From assembly GCA_016342745.1 (NCBI GenBank), contig JAEINT010000002.1, positions 124,001-188,000 on the forward strand: 64,000 bases of DNA. Reading direction: 5' to 3'. The notes beneath the pieces are model-generated. The model worked only from the letters and a program-made list of their open reading frames with translations. It was not told the origin of the DNA and did not search any database. Shown piece after piece: positions 51,895-60,191 of the stretch. The number at the start of each line of letters is the position of its first letter. The stretch's first letter is position 1. The stretch comes from Labilibaculum sp. (GTDB taxonomy: Bacteria; Bacteroidota; Bacteroidia; Bacteroidales; Marinifilaceae). A program made the translations under genes and the position numbers.

Positions 51895-52740
51895 ATGAAA
51901 TTAGTAGATATTCATAACAAAGCCACAAAACCAGAACTATACGAAAAAGGAAATGCAGTAATGTGGACCGATCCCCATATTTCAAAACAGCTGCTTCATG
52001 TTCATTTAAACGCAGAGCTCGACCTTGGCAGTCGCAAAACCAAAACAATCATTAGCACTGTCGATTGGGTCCTTAAAAGTACCAATAACAAACAGTTGAA
52101 CATACTCGATTTGGGTTGTGGTCCGGGACTGTATTCAGAGATGCTCGCAAAAAAAGGCCACAAACTAACTGGGGTCGATTTTTCCGAAAACTCAATAGCC
52201 TATGCACGAGAACAAGCTGCAAAAAAGCAACTCGACATTACCTATTTGAAGGAGAATTACCTAAATCTCGAGCTAGAAGAAAATAGCTTCGATTTGGTTA
52301 TTCTCATCTTCACAGATTTTGGTCCACTGCTGCCAACTGAAAGAGAGCAGCTGCTTTCTGTCATTAAAAAAGCACTAAAGCCAGGAGGTATTTTTATTTT
52401 CGATGTGCTCAACGATAAAAACATCCACAATAAAATAAGTCCTAAAAATTGGGAGGTATCAACAGGTGGTTTTTGGGATGCCAAGCCATACATGGCTCTT
52501 TCCGAGTCTTTTGTTTACGATGAGGCGAAAGTCATTCTCTACCAGCACCTAGTGCTTAACGAAGAAGAAACCCTTAAGGTTTATCGTTTCTGGACTCGCT
52601 TTTTCTCTCACGACGATCTGAGTGAAATACTTCTAAGCAATGGATTTAACAATCTCAGTTTTCACGAGAATGTGCTACCCGAAGGTGATCTGTGGAATGG
52701 CGATAATGTAACTTTTTGCAAGGCCATTAATAGCAAATAG
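51895..52740 (+). CDS. Class I SAM-dependent methyltransferase
   Basis: A 281-residue protein. LNILDLGCGPGLYSEML is motif I and binds SAM, KLTGVDFSENSIAYAREQA gives the acidic residue for the ribose, and FDLVILIFTDFGPLL and LKPGGIFIFDVLN are motifs III and post-III. It is close to small-molecule or tellurite-resistance-type methyltransferases; the substrate is unknown. Its base use (CTCGACCTTGGCAGTCGC and similar) is noticeably richer in G and C than neighbours, as in the second methyltransferase at 57902, which hints at a separate origin. Confidence 0.85.
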   Translation: MKLVDIHNKATKPELYEKGNAVMWTDPHISKQLLHVHLNAELDLGSRKTKTIISTVDWVLKSTNNKQLNILDLGCGPGLYSEMLAKKGHKLTGVDFSENSIAYAREQAAKKQLDITYLKENYLNLELEENSFDLVILIFTDFGPLLPTEREQLLSVIKKALKPGGIFIFDVLNDKNIHNKISPKNWEVSTGGFWDAKPYMALSESFVYDEAKVILYQHLVLNEEETLKVYRFWTRFFSHDDLSEILLSNGFNNLSFHENVLPEGDLWNGDNVTFCKAINSK

Positions 52741-52763
52741 GCCCAAGGCATAAACAATAGAAA

Positions 52764-52797
52764 CTCCTTCCAAACAATGGTTTGGGAGGTTTTTTTA
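52764..52797 (+). terminator. Terminator of the methyltransferase gene (hairpin family copy 1)
   Basis: CTCC-TT-CCAAAC and GTTTGG-GAGG pair around AATG, then TTTTTTT. One of four related hairpins (also 54351, 55447, 57851) with the core CCAAAC...GTTTGGGAGG. Confidence 0.8.
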
Positions 52798-52905
52798 TAC
52801 CCAAGTCATGTCCTGACTATTACCAAGCCGCAAATGTCAGGCTATGACTGAATTGTTCTTTCAGCTTTTTAAAAGTCTCCCCTTTTCAGGGGAGATATAG
52901 AGGGG
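52785..52905. repeat. 121-bp intergenic repeat R1, copy 1
   Basis: From GGAGGTTTTTTT through CCCAAGTCATGTCCTGAC and the CTCCCCTTTTCAGGGGAG hairpin to ATAGAGGGG. It is almost identical to 55470-55591 (one extra T and one G-to-A change seen). It includes an imperfect stem (GTCATGTCCTGAC with GTCAGGCTATGAC) and ends in the short interspersed repeat also seen at 13 and 15 kb. Confidence 0.85.
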
Positions 52906-52942
52906 TGTTAGGCCAGAACTTAATTCTTGGCAGTTCCTTTAT

Positions 52943-53005
52943 TAAGCCCCTTTAGGGGTTTGGGGTTTTTAAAATCCCCCTTTCAAGGGGGATACAGGGG
53001 GATGT
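52943..53005. repeat. GC-rich double hairpin
   Basis: AGCCCCTTTAGGGGTTT, followed by ATCCCCCTTTCAAGGGGGAT, then ACAGGGGGATG. Two strong stems in an AT-rich spacer, of the same style as the other interspersed repeats. No gene. A promoter-like segment (CTTGACAGTATAAATCTTAG then TTTAGGTTTA) follows at about 53057-53089, ahead of the gene at 53129. Confidence 0.65.
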
Positions 53006-53128
53006 TATGTCCTGAAAATACAAGCTTTTTAGGTGTGCAAAGCAAATTGACAAACTTGACAGTATAAATCTTAGTTTAGGTTTACTACTTTTAGCAAGAA
53101 GATTAGTGTCATTTAAAACTAGCAAACC

Positions 53129-53590
53129 ATGTGGATCATTCCAATAACCTATAAACTCAAATATGACATTGAAAAATTCAATCAAAATGAAATAATGGAT
53201 TTGATTGAATCCTATTTATATGAACTTGACTTTAATTATATAAATAAAAACGATAAGTACATTAGTTATCACATGGGTTTCGTGACTAGCTCTTGGAATT
53301 TTAGAAATAATTTGGGAAGTGGCTCAATAAGAATAGATACGAAAAATAAGCAAACGATTATCACGCTTAAACATAGTTTTGTGTTCCTTTTTCTCTTCTT
53401 TTTTACAGTTATTTATCTATTGATGACATCTCGATTTAGCACATTCGACGATTTTGATAAACAAATTTGCACAGTTGGATTTGTATGGCTTTTTGGAATG
53501 AATTATTTGTTAAAACTCAGCGCTCATTATAAGCTAAAAAGAAAGTTAAATGAACTAATAAAGGAAAATGCAAAGCTTAAAGACAAATAA
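53129..53590 (+). CDS. Small membrane protein, unknown function
   Basis: A 153-residue protein I do not recognise. The first 85 residues are soluble and mixed; two hydrophobic segments follow (VFLFLFFFTVIYLLM at about 88-105 and CTVGFVWLFGMNYLL at about 118-133), then a basic coiled tail (KLKRKLNELIKENAKLKDK). No signal peptide. It precedes the Yip1-like gene by 14 bases and is probably co-transcribed with it. Its promoter region belongs to the TTGACAGTA repeat family described for this stretch. Confidence 0.68.
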   Translation: MWIIPITYKLKYDIEKFNQNEIMDLIESYLYELDFNYINKNDKYISYHMGFVTSSWNFRNNLGSGSIRIDTKNKQTIITLKHSFVFLFLFFFTVIYLLMTSRFSTFDDFDKQICTVGFVWLFGMNYLLKLSAHYKLKRKLNELIKENAKLKDK

Positions 53591-53604
53591 AAATTGACAA
53601 GCAA

Positions 53605-54267
53605 ATGATTTTAGACCAAGAACAATCTGCAACAGAAACGAATAAATTATCAGACAAGGAAATATTTATTAAGATTTGGACTTCGCCCCGTGAAGTATTT
53701 AAATATATTAACGATAACAAGTATGACAAATTCGTTCATGTGCTTTTAGTTCTTGCAGGGATTGCAAAATCTTTCGATAAAGCATCAGAAAACGATATGG
53801 GAGATAATTTACCTCTACTTGCGGTAATTGCAATATGTGTGTTTTTTGGTGGTCTATTTGGTTGGATAAGCTATTTTATATACGCCGCCTTATTACGGTG
53901 GACAGGATCGTGGTTAAATGGAAAAGGGAATACTGAATCATTACTTAGAATGATTTCTCATGCATTGATACCATCCATATTTGTTTTGGTTTTATTAATT
54001 CCACAGATTTTATTATTTGGGAATGGCATATTCAAAAGTGAATTAGATGCTTATGGAGGCGAGACATTTTTAACCATCGTATTGTATTCAAGCATAATCA
54101 TAGAAATGTTATTGGGTATTTGGACCCTTATTATTTTTGTGATTGGCTTATCAGAAATTCAAAAACTATCAATTGGCAAGTCAATTTTAAACATGATTTT
54201 ACCAGTGCTTATTATTATAATTCCGATTGCATTAATCGCATTTATTCTTGGAGATTTATTCAAGTGA
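53605..54267 (+). CDS. Yip1 domain membrane protein
   Basis: A 220-residue integral membrane protein of the Yip1 (PF04893) class: a soluble acidic N-terminus (KEIFIKIWTSPREVFKYINDNKYDK), then about five helices, with GWISYFIYAALLRWTGSWLNGKGN and LLRMISHALIPSIFVLVLL as the family's central segments. Bacterial members have no settled role. It probably forms a two-gene unit with the preceding membrane protein gene. Confidence 0.8.
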   Translation: MILDQEQSATETNKLSDKEIFIKIWTSPREVFKYINDNKYDKFVHVLLVLAGIAKSFDKASENDMGDNLPLLAVIAICVFFGGLFGWISYFIYAALLRWTGSWLNGKGNTESLLRMISHALIPSIFVLVLLIPQILLFGNGIFKSELDAYGGETFLTIVLYSSIIIEMLLGIWTLIIFVIGLSEIQKLSIGKSILNMILPVLIIIIPIALIAFILGDLFK

Positions 54268-54350
54268 TAAGCTGAGAAATTGGATTTCTTTCCGCTGGTG
54301 CGCGATTATATCGCGTCCCATTTTTTTGAATAAAAATAAGATCTTCAAGC

Positions 54351-54392
54351 AAAAAGAATCCTCTCAAACCACAGTTTGGGAGGATTCTTTTT
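54351..54392 (+). terminator. Terminator of the Yip1 gene (hairpin family copy 2)
   Basis: AAAAAGAATCCTC and GAGGATTCTTTTT pair, with TCAAAC/GTTTGG continuing the stem around CACA. The stem is symmetrical and can work both ways. Nearly the same hairpin occurs at 57851. Confidence 0.88.
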
Positions 54393-54422
54393 GAGTACAA
54401 GTGTTCCAATAATAGCAAGTCA

Positions 54423-54539
54423 TTAAAATATATTTTATGTATAAGGTAAGTTGGCAGGTTTGACAGTAGGAAGGATAAGTTATTATATCTAGTTTTAAAA
54501 TCATAAATAACAATCACCTAACATATTAAATAATAAGAA
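54423..54539 (+). repeat. 117-bp upstream repeat R2, copy 1 (promoter region)
   Basis: From TTAAAATATATTTTATG to the base before the ATG. It matches 55710-55826 with about two mismatches. It holds GGCAGGTTTGACAGTAGG and, about 21 bases after TTTG, TATATCTAG, a plausible promoter. Everything up to the start codon is shared, though the genes that follow are unrelated. Confidence 0.9.
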
Positions 54540-55403
54540 ATGAAAAAACAGTTATTTTTATTTGCCGCTATAATAACACTTGCTTTTAGTGCTTGTAGTA
54601 AGGATTCTGATGAAGAAGAGCCAAATGTGAAGTTGCATAAGGTTGTATTTACACCTGAATATTTCAACAGTGAAATTACACCTTTAAAATCAGGAGAAGA
54701 AAAACCTACTTATTTTGATTATGCTTTATTCGATTCTAACGGAAAGAAATTAAAGATTGTAACCTATCCATCAACACAGGAAATTACAGATGAATTACCC
54801 TCTGGTGAATACACCGTAATCATAGTAAGTAAATATAGCGATCTAATAACTTTAGTAGACGTAAATACAGGAGATACAGATCTGGAAAAAATCGGTTTAG
54901 CAACATTTTGGTACGAATGGCCTGAGATTTTTATTGCTAGAACAAAATTGGTAGTATCCGAAGCAGCTGTAAATCAAGCAATAGTTTTAAAACGTTGTAC
55001 CGGAAAAATCGAATTCGATATTACAGATTTGGGCGAAACGGATGCTACAAAAATAAAGATATCTTCTTCAAATACCATCATATATGCATCTTGTATTGAG
55101 CCATTTAATGGTACACATACAGCAAATGATCAAAACACAGATATTACAGACATGAGCAACATATTTATGCCTTTAGCTGTAAATTCCGATGAAGATTTAG
55201 TAACAACAATAACCCTTGAAGTAAGAAATGCTGCTGAAGAAGTTATTGCAGTAAAAACCATTCCAGATGTAACGGTTCGTCGTAATTGCAAAACAATATT
55301 AACAGGTAAAATACTTACTCCGCCTACTACTAATGCAACAAGCTTTGATATAACTCTTCAAGATACTTGGGGAGAAACAATTAATGTTGAATTTGGCAAT
55401 TAG
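54540..55403 (+). CDS. FimB/Mfa2-like fimbrial lipoprotein
   Basis: A 287-residue lipoprotein: signal MKKQLFLFAAIITLAFSAC (lipidation Cys19), then an acidic SKDSDEEEP linker. Two beta-rich domains follow: DYALFDSNGKKLKIVTYPST, ELPSGEYTVIIVSK, VLKRCTGKIEFDITDLGETDA, and TVRRNCKTILTGKIL near the end. This order resembles FimB/Mfa2 and the N-terminal fold of FimA-type pilins in Bacteroidota, which anchor or form surface fimbriae. There is no fimbrial operon here, so the role is uncertain. The whole upstream region is a duplicate of the one before the 66-residue gene at 55827. Confidence 0.7.
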   Translation: MKKQLFLFAAIITLAFSACSKDSDEEEPNVKLHKVVFTPEYFNSEITPLKSGEEKPTYFDYALFDSNGKKLKIVTYPSTQEITDELPSGEYTVIIVSKYSDLITLVDVNTGDTDLEKIGLATFWYEWPEIFIARTKLVVSEAAVNQAIVLKRCTGKIEFDITDLGETDATKIKISSSNTIIYASCIEPFNGTHTANDQNTDITDMSNIFMPLAVNSDEDLVTTITLEVRNAAEEVIAVKTIPDVTVRRNCKTILTGKILTPPTTNATSFDITLQDTWGETINVEFGN

Positions 55404-55446
55404 AATTAATTGTAAGTAAAAAAGCATTACAAGCTCAAACAATATA

Positions 55447-55482
55447 AAATCCTCCCAAACCACAGTTTAGGAGGTTTTTTTT
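55447..55482 (+). terminator. Terminator of the fimbrial-like gene (hairpin family copy 3)
   Basis: CCTCC-CAAAC and GTTTAGGAGG pair around CACA, then eight T. Same family as 52764, 54351 and 57851. Confidence 0.82.
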
Positions 55483-55591
55483 ATACCCAAGTCATGTCCT
55501 GACTATTACCAAGCCGCAAATGTCAGGCTATGACTAAATTGTTCTTTCAGCTTTTTAAAAGTCTCCCCTTTTCAGGGGAGATATAGAGGGG
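55470..55591. repeat. 121-bp intergenic repeat R1, copy 2
   Basis: Near-exact partner of 52785-52905. It directly follows the hairpin of the fimbrial-like gene and ends in the CTCCCCTTTTCAGGGGAG element. The bases 55592-55709 after it show no gene. Confidence 0.85.
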
Positions 55592-55709
55592 AGTTAAGCA
55601 AGTCGTAAATGTCAGGCAATAGCTAATTCTTTTGATCCCTTTTTTAAGCTGCTTCAGGGGAATGTATGGCCTTGAAAGCACAAGCCAGCACACATCTTTA
55701 AGAACTTTC

Positions 55710-55826
55710 TTAAAATATATTTTATGTATAAAGCAAGTTGGCAGGTTTGACAGTAGGAAGGATAAGTTATTATATCTAGTTTTAAAATCATAAATAACAA
55801 TCACCTAACATATTAAATAATAAGAA
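55710..55826 (+). repeat. 117-bp upstream repeat R2, copy 2 (promoter region)
   Basis: Near-exact partner of 54423-54539, again ending exactly at the ATG of the next gene. Confidence 0.9.
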
Positions 55827-56027
55827 ATGAAAAATTTTTTGAAATTGATGAAAGCATTAATGTTGGCATCATTAGGCTTGTTATTAGGATTATATCTTTT
55901 AAAAAATGTTGGTGTTAGTGAATTCCCTTTGTTGGAAACAATAATAGGAATTTCGAATGTTCTGTTCTGGGGAGCATTACTATTTTGGGTAATTATAAGA
56001 ACGATTACCAATGCTATAAAGAATTAA
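55827..56027 (+). CDS. Small two-helix membrane protein
   Basis: A 66-residue protein with two predicted membrane helices (LMLASLGLLLGLYLL and TIIGISNVLFWGALLFWVIIRTI) and short basic ends (KNFLK..., NAIKN). Unknown function. Support for it being real comes from the conserved promoter copy ending at its ATG and from the absence of a competing frame. It could be a signalling, toxin-like or immunity-like peptide; nothing in the sequence decides this. Confidence 0.6.
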   Translation: MKNFLKLMKALMLASLGLLLGLYLLKNVGVSEFPLLETIIGISNVLFWGALLFWVIIRTITNAIKN

Positions 56028-56113
56028 AACGAAATACCAACAGCGATACACGCCATACAGAATAAGCTTGTCATCCATTCTAAAAAAACTAACCTTATCG
56101 TAAACATTTAATT

Positions 56114-56677
56114 ATGAAAGCAGGAAAAATAATTTTAGCCTTAATTCTACTATACTCAATCGGAAAAGAATTTATAAGCGCGGGATTTCAAGTTGGAACT
56201 TTTTATAGTCCTGGAATCCTAATTGGTACGCTTTTCATGTTAATTTTAATAGCATGGTTATTTGGAAGTGCTGTATCAAAGGAAAAAGTTAAAATAGTTT
56301 CATGGAGTTTTCTTAAACACTACTTTATTTCCTTAGTCGCCTTTATTGTCATTGCATTTTTTAGTTTGGCAAATTATAAAGCACCTAAAGAAATTGTTGA
56401 ATACAATGGAATAAACATATCAATAGGGGAGTTTTATACCATGACTAAAAGAGTATATCCAAATGATGAAGAACGACGAGAATACGTTTTATGTGTTGTT
56501 TCAAAATTGGCTTATTCAGAAGAAATTGTAAAAAAATACAGAACGGAATTGGAATCTGGTAAAATCAACAGAATATTTCAGGAATTGCAAGGAACGTCAA
56601 TTTTAGGCGAACTAGGGTTGGAAGAATGTACAGTTATTAATAAAATTGAGAGTTCATCACAACAAACAGATAATTAA
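56114..56677 (+). CDS. Membrane protein of unknown function
   Basis: A 187-residue protein with three hydrophobic segments in the first 95 residues (IILALILLYSIG, PGILIGTLFMLILIAWLFG, YFISLVAFIVIAFFSLA) and a soluble, charged C-terminal part (KRVYPNDEERREYVLCVVSKLAYSEEIVKKYRTELE...). The tail has two Cys. I do not recognise the family. It is on the same strand as the small two-helix gene 86 bases upstream and the lipoprotein gene 98 bases downstream. Confidence 0.7.
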   Translation: MKAGKIILALILLYSIGKEFISAGFQVGTFYSPGILIGTLFMLILIAWLFGSAVSKEKVKIVSWSFLKHYFISLVAFIVIAFFSLANYKAPKEIVEYNGINISIGEFYTMTKRVYPNDEERREYVLCVVSKLAYSEEIVKKYRTELESGKINRIFQELQGTSILGELGLEECTVINKIESSSQQTDN

Positions 56678-56775
56678 GGTAATTAATAAGAAATCGTAGC
56701 GAGATGCTACCTATAATGATACTGAAAGGAAGCTATGTTTTTTATCTGCCCTAGGGCAAAATTAAAAATCAAATA

Positions 56776-57765
56776 ATGAGACAAATATTTATTCTATCGC
56801 TCTTAATAATTATTGGAATTCAAAGTTGCAACGTGGGAACTACAGGATTTTGGAAAGATGAAAACATTAGCCAAAGTTTGAAAAATGAAATTAATAAATT
56901 AGATAAGAAAGTATTTGAAGCCATTGTTTCCAATAATCACAAACAAATTAAATCTTTAATGTCTGACAAATTATTGGACATTAGTGGTGATAATATTGAC
57001 AAACTAGTAGACCAGGCAAACACAATAATTAAAAATGACGATTATAGGGTGTTAAATCAATTTTACGTTAAGAATTCAACTACCGGAATAGGAAATACGG
57101 TAATGACTGGATTTAGTGACCCAGAGGATTACATTATTCATTACAAAGCACTTAATAAAGAAATGTTTATTTCTTTAATAATACCTACAAATGGTCTTGA
57201 CGAAGCCATTATAACAAATATATACGGGAAATATCCAGAAGGATGGAAGCTTAATATTATTCAGTTAGGAATGTACAAAGTCAATGGTAAAACGGCTCCA
57301 CAACTTTTTGCCAAAGCAAAAAAAGAATTAGACAATGGATATCTTGTTGATGCAGCAAATAGTATATCGCTATGTACAAGGGTTATAAGGCCTGCGAATA
57401 AGATTTGGCAGTACCAAAAAGAAGAAGATATAAAGAAAATTCAAGCAAAAATAGGGACTGAAATTAATTTGAATTATTCCTTCCCTTTAACCCTTAACGG
57501 AATTCAGACTAAACCTAAAATACTGACTATTTATCCACTAGGGACATCAGATGGTTATTTTCCTATGATAGAATATTTGACAGATATTAACCTAAAAGAT
57601 ACAATCAGAACAAAAGAAGAAAATCAGTTGATTCACAATTCAATAGGAGAAGTATTTAAAGGAATTGATATGAATAAAAAATACATCCTTTACAAAGCAT
57701 TTAGTGAAATGCCAAATGGGGTAATTCCAGTTCCAACATATGGATTTGTGAAAGAAATCAAATAA
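56776..57765 (+). CDS. Lipoprotein of unknown function
   Basis: A 329-residue protein with signal MRQIFILSLLIIIGIQSC (lipidation Cys18). The N-terminal part holds NKLDKKVFEAIVSNNHKQIKSLMSDKLLD, which resembles the start of DUF3887/NTF2-like domains. A helical repeat-like segment follows (AKKELDNGYLVDAANSISLCTRVIRPANKIWQYQKEEDIKKIQ), then a beta-rich end. Family not recognised with confidence. The gene ends before a two-way terminator shared with the convergent methyltransferase. Confidence 0.72.
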   Translation: MRQIFILSLLIIIGIQSCNVGTTGFWKDENISQSLKNEINKLDKKVFEAIVSNNHKQIKSLMSDKLLDISGDNIDKLVDQANTIIKNDDYRVLNQFYVKNSTTGIGNTVMTGFSDPEDYIIHYKALNKEMFISLIIPTNGLDEAIITNIYGKYPEGWKLNIIQLGMYKVNGKTAPQLFAKAKKELDNGYLVDAANSISLCTRVIRPANKIWQYQKEEDIKKIQAKIGTEINLNYSFPLTLNGIQTKPKILTIYPLGTSDGYFPMIEYLTDINLKDTIRTKEENQLIHNSIGEVFKGIDMNKKYILYKAFSEMPNGVIPVPTYGFVKEIK

Positions 57766-57850
57766 GAAATAGGCTACAACAAAACTAAAAGCTCTCAATA
57801 GCATCATCACATCGCCTTCTTTTTGGGCGCTAACAATATTATCTTTAAGC

Positions 57851-57889
57851 AAAAAGAATCCTCCCAAACCACAGTTTAGGAGGATTTTT
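57851..57889. terminator. Shared terminator of convergent genes (hairpin family copy 4)
   Basis: AAAAAGAATCCTCC and GGAGGATTTTTA pair around CAAACCACAGTTTA. The 12 bases before it (ATCTTTAAGC) also match copy 2 at 54341. It sits between the plus-strand lipoprotein and minus-strand methyltransferase genes. Confidence 0.85.
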
Positions 57890-57901
57890 AGTTTAAATGA
57901 T

Positions 57902-58675
57902 TTAGATTTTTTGCCCAATATAGAAGGCATAACCATAATAAGCCTTGTATTTGTTATACAATTGCTCCTCATGCCTCTGGTTGGCTATAAAACCTTCTGC
58001 AGCCTTATTGCCAGCATGCTTGGCTAAAAACGCCTCCTGTGCTGCCACCTGCGGTGCATAAAAATCATCAATCCAGCAGCTATCAGGCAAAATAAAAGAA
58101 GCCACAGGTTTGTAACCTGCCTTTTGCATTTGAGCTAGCTTATTGGGAATCGTATCTATTTCAGGATAAGCATCCATCCAAAAATCTTCGATCTCCTTAG
58201 GTCGCTCATCGCTAAACCACGATCCTTCCGATACAGCAACAAAACCACCCGTTTTCAGAAATGCACGCCATTCCCTAAGGCCACGTTCAAAGCCGATGTT
58301 GTAAATAGATCCTTCCGACCAAATAAGATCCAACTCTTCATCCGAATAGGGGAGATTGTCCATCGAACCTACAAGACCTTTTACCCTGTCCTGAAGCTTT
58401 TCTTCCTTGGCTTTGGAGTCGAACAGCTCAATAAATCTGGGAAACAAGTCGATACCTGTAATGGTGCCCGGCGAATGTTGTGCTAGCACTCTGGTTTGGC
58501 CGCCTGTGCCGCAACCCAAATCCACTATGCGCGAATCCTTATTCAAATTATCAACAAAGCTTAAGGCCTTACGTGTTATTTCAGGACTACCGGGCCCTTG
58601 TCGTTCTACGCTTGCGTAATATTCGCAGATTAAACTCACGTCAAAATCGTGTATTGATGTATTTTCTTTACTCAT
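57902..58675 (-). CDS. Class I SAM-dependent methyltransferase
   Basis: A 257-residue enzyme. [18 protein letters not shown] is motif [16 protein letters not shown] motif II, and [40 protein letters not shown] the motif III region. The Trp-rich SEGSWF and the C-terminal [24 protein letters not shown] suggest a small-molecule methyltransferase near the UbiE/trans-aconitate group. Substrate unknown. Its base composition is clearly richer in G and C than the genes around it, which suggests separate acquisition. Confidence 0.85.
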   Translation of the reverse strand: MSKENTSIHDFDVSLICEYYASVERQGPGSPEITRKALSFVDNLNKDSRIVDLGCGTGGQTRVLAQHSPGTITGIDLFPRFIELFDSKAKEEKLQDRVKGLVGSMDNLPYSDEELDLIWSEGSIYNIGFERGLREWRAFLKTGGFVAVSEGSWFSDERPKEIEDFWMDAYPEIDTIPNKLAQMQKAGYKPVASFILPDSCWIDDFYAPQVAAQEAFLAKHAGNKAAEGFIANQRHEEQLYNKYKAYYGYAFYIGQKI

Positions 58676-59141
58676 GATGTTAAAATTTGGTGCTCGAAAT
58701 CAGGGCATAAGCTAATTTATAGCCTTTGTGCCAAGTTTCAAACTTTTATAAATGTATAGACATGAAACGAGCTATTGAAAATCTTTCCAAACAAAAGGGA
58801 ATGACTTATTTTGCGAGTTCCATGCAACAAATAAAAATCAGATAATAATGCATGCAAATAAGTCCGACAAGAATATGCCTGACTTCTATTAGAGGATAAG
58901 CTTGGCAGAAAACCAAAGCCTATTTACTTCACCAAATCCTTCTTACTTTTTAACATCAATTGTTTTTAGACAATGCAATAATAAGAATTTTTTATTTTGA
59001 GTACAAATTCTCAAAATAGTAAGCTCCTTACAATGTATTTTAGGTTTACAAATCAACAGGTTTGACAGTATAAATCTTAGTGTAGATTTACTATTTTAGT
59101 AAAAATATTGGCGTTTTTTATAGATGACTTTAGAATATTTC
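58676..59141. other. Intergenic region with an orphan promoter-like repeat
   Basis: No gene is seen in these 466 bases. At about 59060-59096 is CAGGTTTGACAGTATAAATC followed by a -7-like TAGATTTA, very close to the segment at about 53055-53090 and related to the R2 repeats. It points along the plus strand toward the 3' end of a minus-strand gene, so it now drives nothing obvious. It looks like the leftover upstream region of a lost gene. Confidence 0.6.
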
Positions 59142-59765
59142 TTATTTCTCTTTTACTTCACCAAAATTGAAGCTAGTATAATTAACTTTATTGATACGTC
59201 CTTTTAAACGTATGGTGTCTTTTTGGCGTGCATTTTTATATGTGATATCGAAATTGCCAAAGACATTATATGAGTCCTCATATACGAAATCAACTCGAGT
59301 AATTTCTATTTGCCCTGAAATGGGTCTGTATATTATAGTTTTAGATTCGTTCGTTACTGAATCTAATTTCCATTTAATCAGTTTAGAACTAAAGTCCTTA
59401 AGCTGATAATTCCCTAGATCTACTCGTTTGTTCTGATTGTTTTTCACAAATAGGAATCTAATTTTAGTATCCGTAATGGCATTAGTCTCCATTTTGAGTT
59501 CAGTTTTATTACTCAGAGAGTCTATTGTGAAATAGCCTAAAAATGTTGTTTGAATTTCCTGAGTGTCATTAAGCTCAAGATGTATTAAACCTGGATGAAA
59601 ATATCTGGTTTTTGATGATTTCTTTTTTGATAGATCTGAGGGGATATTTTTTTTATTGAGCTCCTTAGCTTTTAACTTGTTTGTTGGGATATTCTTTTGA
59701 ACGATTGCTTTTGGAGCACAAGCCGCGAAAATCAATAGGATAAAAGTGTATAGAATTAGTTTCAT
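59142..59765 (-). CDS. Lipoprotein of unknown function
   Basis: A 207-residue protein with lipoprotein signal MKLILYTFILLIFAAC (lipidation Cys16), a Lys/Asn-rich linker (NKLKAKELNKKNIPSDLSKKKSSK) and a beta-rich domain (LIHLELNDTQEIQTTFLGYFTIDSLSNKTELKMETN, FGNFDITYKNARQKDTIRLKGRIN). I do not recognise the family. It follows the ASCH gene on the same strand by 33 bases, so it could be at the end of that operon, but a lipoprotein does not fit the cytoplasmic theme of that group. Confidence 0.7.
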   Translation of the reverse strand: MKLILYTFILLIFAACAPKAIVQKNIPTNKLKAKELNKKNIPSDLSKKKSSKTRYFHPGLIHLELNDTQEIQTTFLGYFTIDSLSNKTELKMETNAITDTKIRFLFVKNNQNKRVDLGNYQLKDFSSKLIKWKLDSVTNESKTIIYRPISGQIEITRVDFVYEDSYNVFGNFDITYKNARQKDTIRLKGRINKVNYTSFNFGEVKEK

Positions 59766-59798
59766 AAATGAAAGTATCTTTATTTAAAATAGATATAC

Positions 59799-60191
59799 TT
59801 AGACGAATTGTAATTCTTTTTCTTTCACATAAGCAAATGATTGTGGTGCTTTAACACCAAATGTTTCTTCAATTGCTAGATGTTCTTTATACATTTTAAA
59901 CCTTTTTATTTTGATAGCATAACCATTTTCTTTCCCCTTAAAATAATCAAAGAAGTAATCTTTAGTTATTCCAGATTGTTTGCTTGTCTCCTGCCATAAA
60001 GAATTAAGCTCCATATGTATCACTTCTTCAATGTCAAATTCTCCAACAACCTTGCTTATAGGGGAAGAAGCGTAAATTAGAATTTTTTTAACTTCTTTGT
60101 TTTTAAATAATAATCTTCTAAATTCAAACTTTTTAGTTCCTTCAAATATTTTTTCAACAAACTGTGGCTTAATCGATAAAATAACTTTCAT
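59799..60191 (-). CDS. ASCH domain protein
   Basis: A 130-residue protein. VILSIKPQFVEKIFEGTKKFEFRRLLF is the ASCH core (SIKPxxxxxIxxGxKxxExRR), with a beta-barrel second half (KKILIYASSPISKVVGEFDIEEVI). The PUA-like ASCH fold binds RNA; some members are small ribonucleases or deaminases of modified bases (YqfB type). The start at 60191 is chosen because the core begins at once. It overlaps the end of the PIN-GNAT gene by 23 bases, so the two are translated together. Likely partner or antidote of that protein (inference). Confidence 0.85.
   Translation of the reverse strand: MKVILSIKPQFVEKIFEGTKKFEFRRLLFKNKEVKKILIYASSPISKVVGEFDIEEVIHMELNSLWQETSKQSGITKDYFFDYFKGKENGYAIKIKRFKMYKEHLAIEETFGVKAPQSFAYVKEKELQFV

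Noticed and set aside
52785-55591. Integron cassette array with attC sites
   Set aside because: The repeats lack recognisable R'/R'' core sites, genes lie in both orientations, and there is no integron integrase in view.
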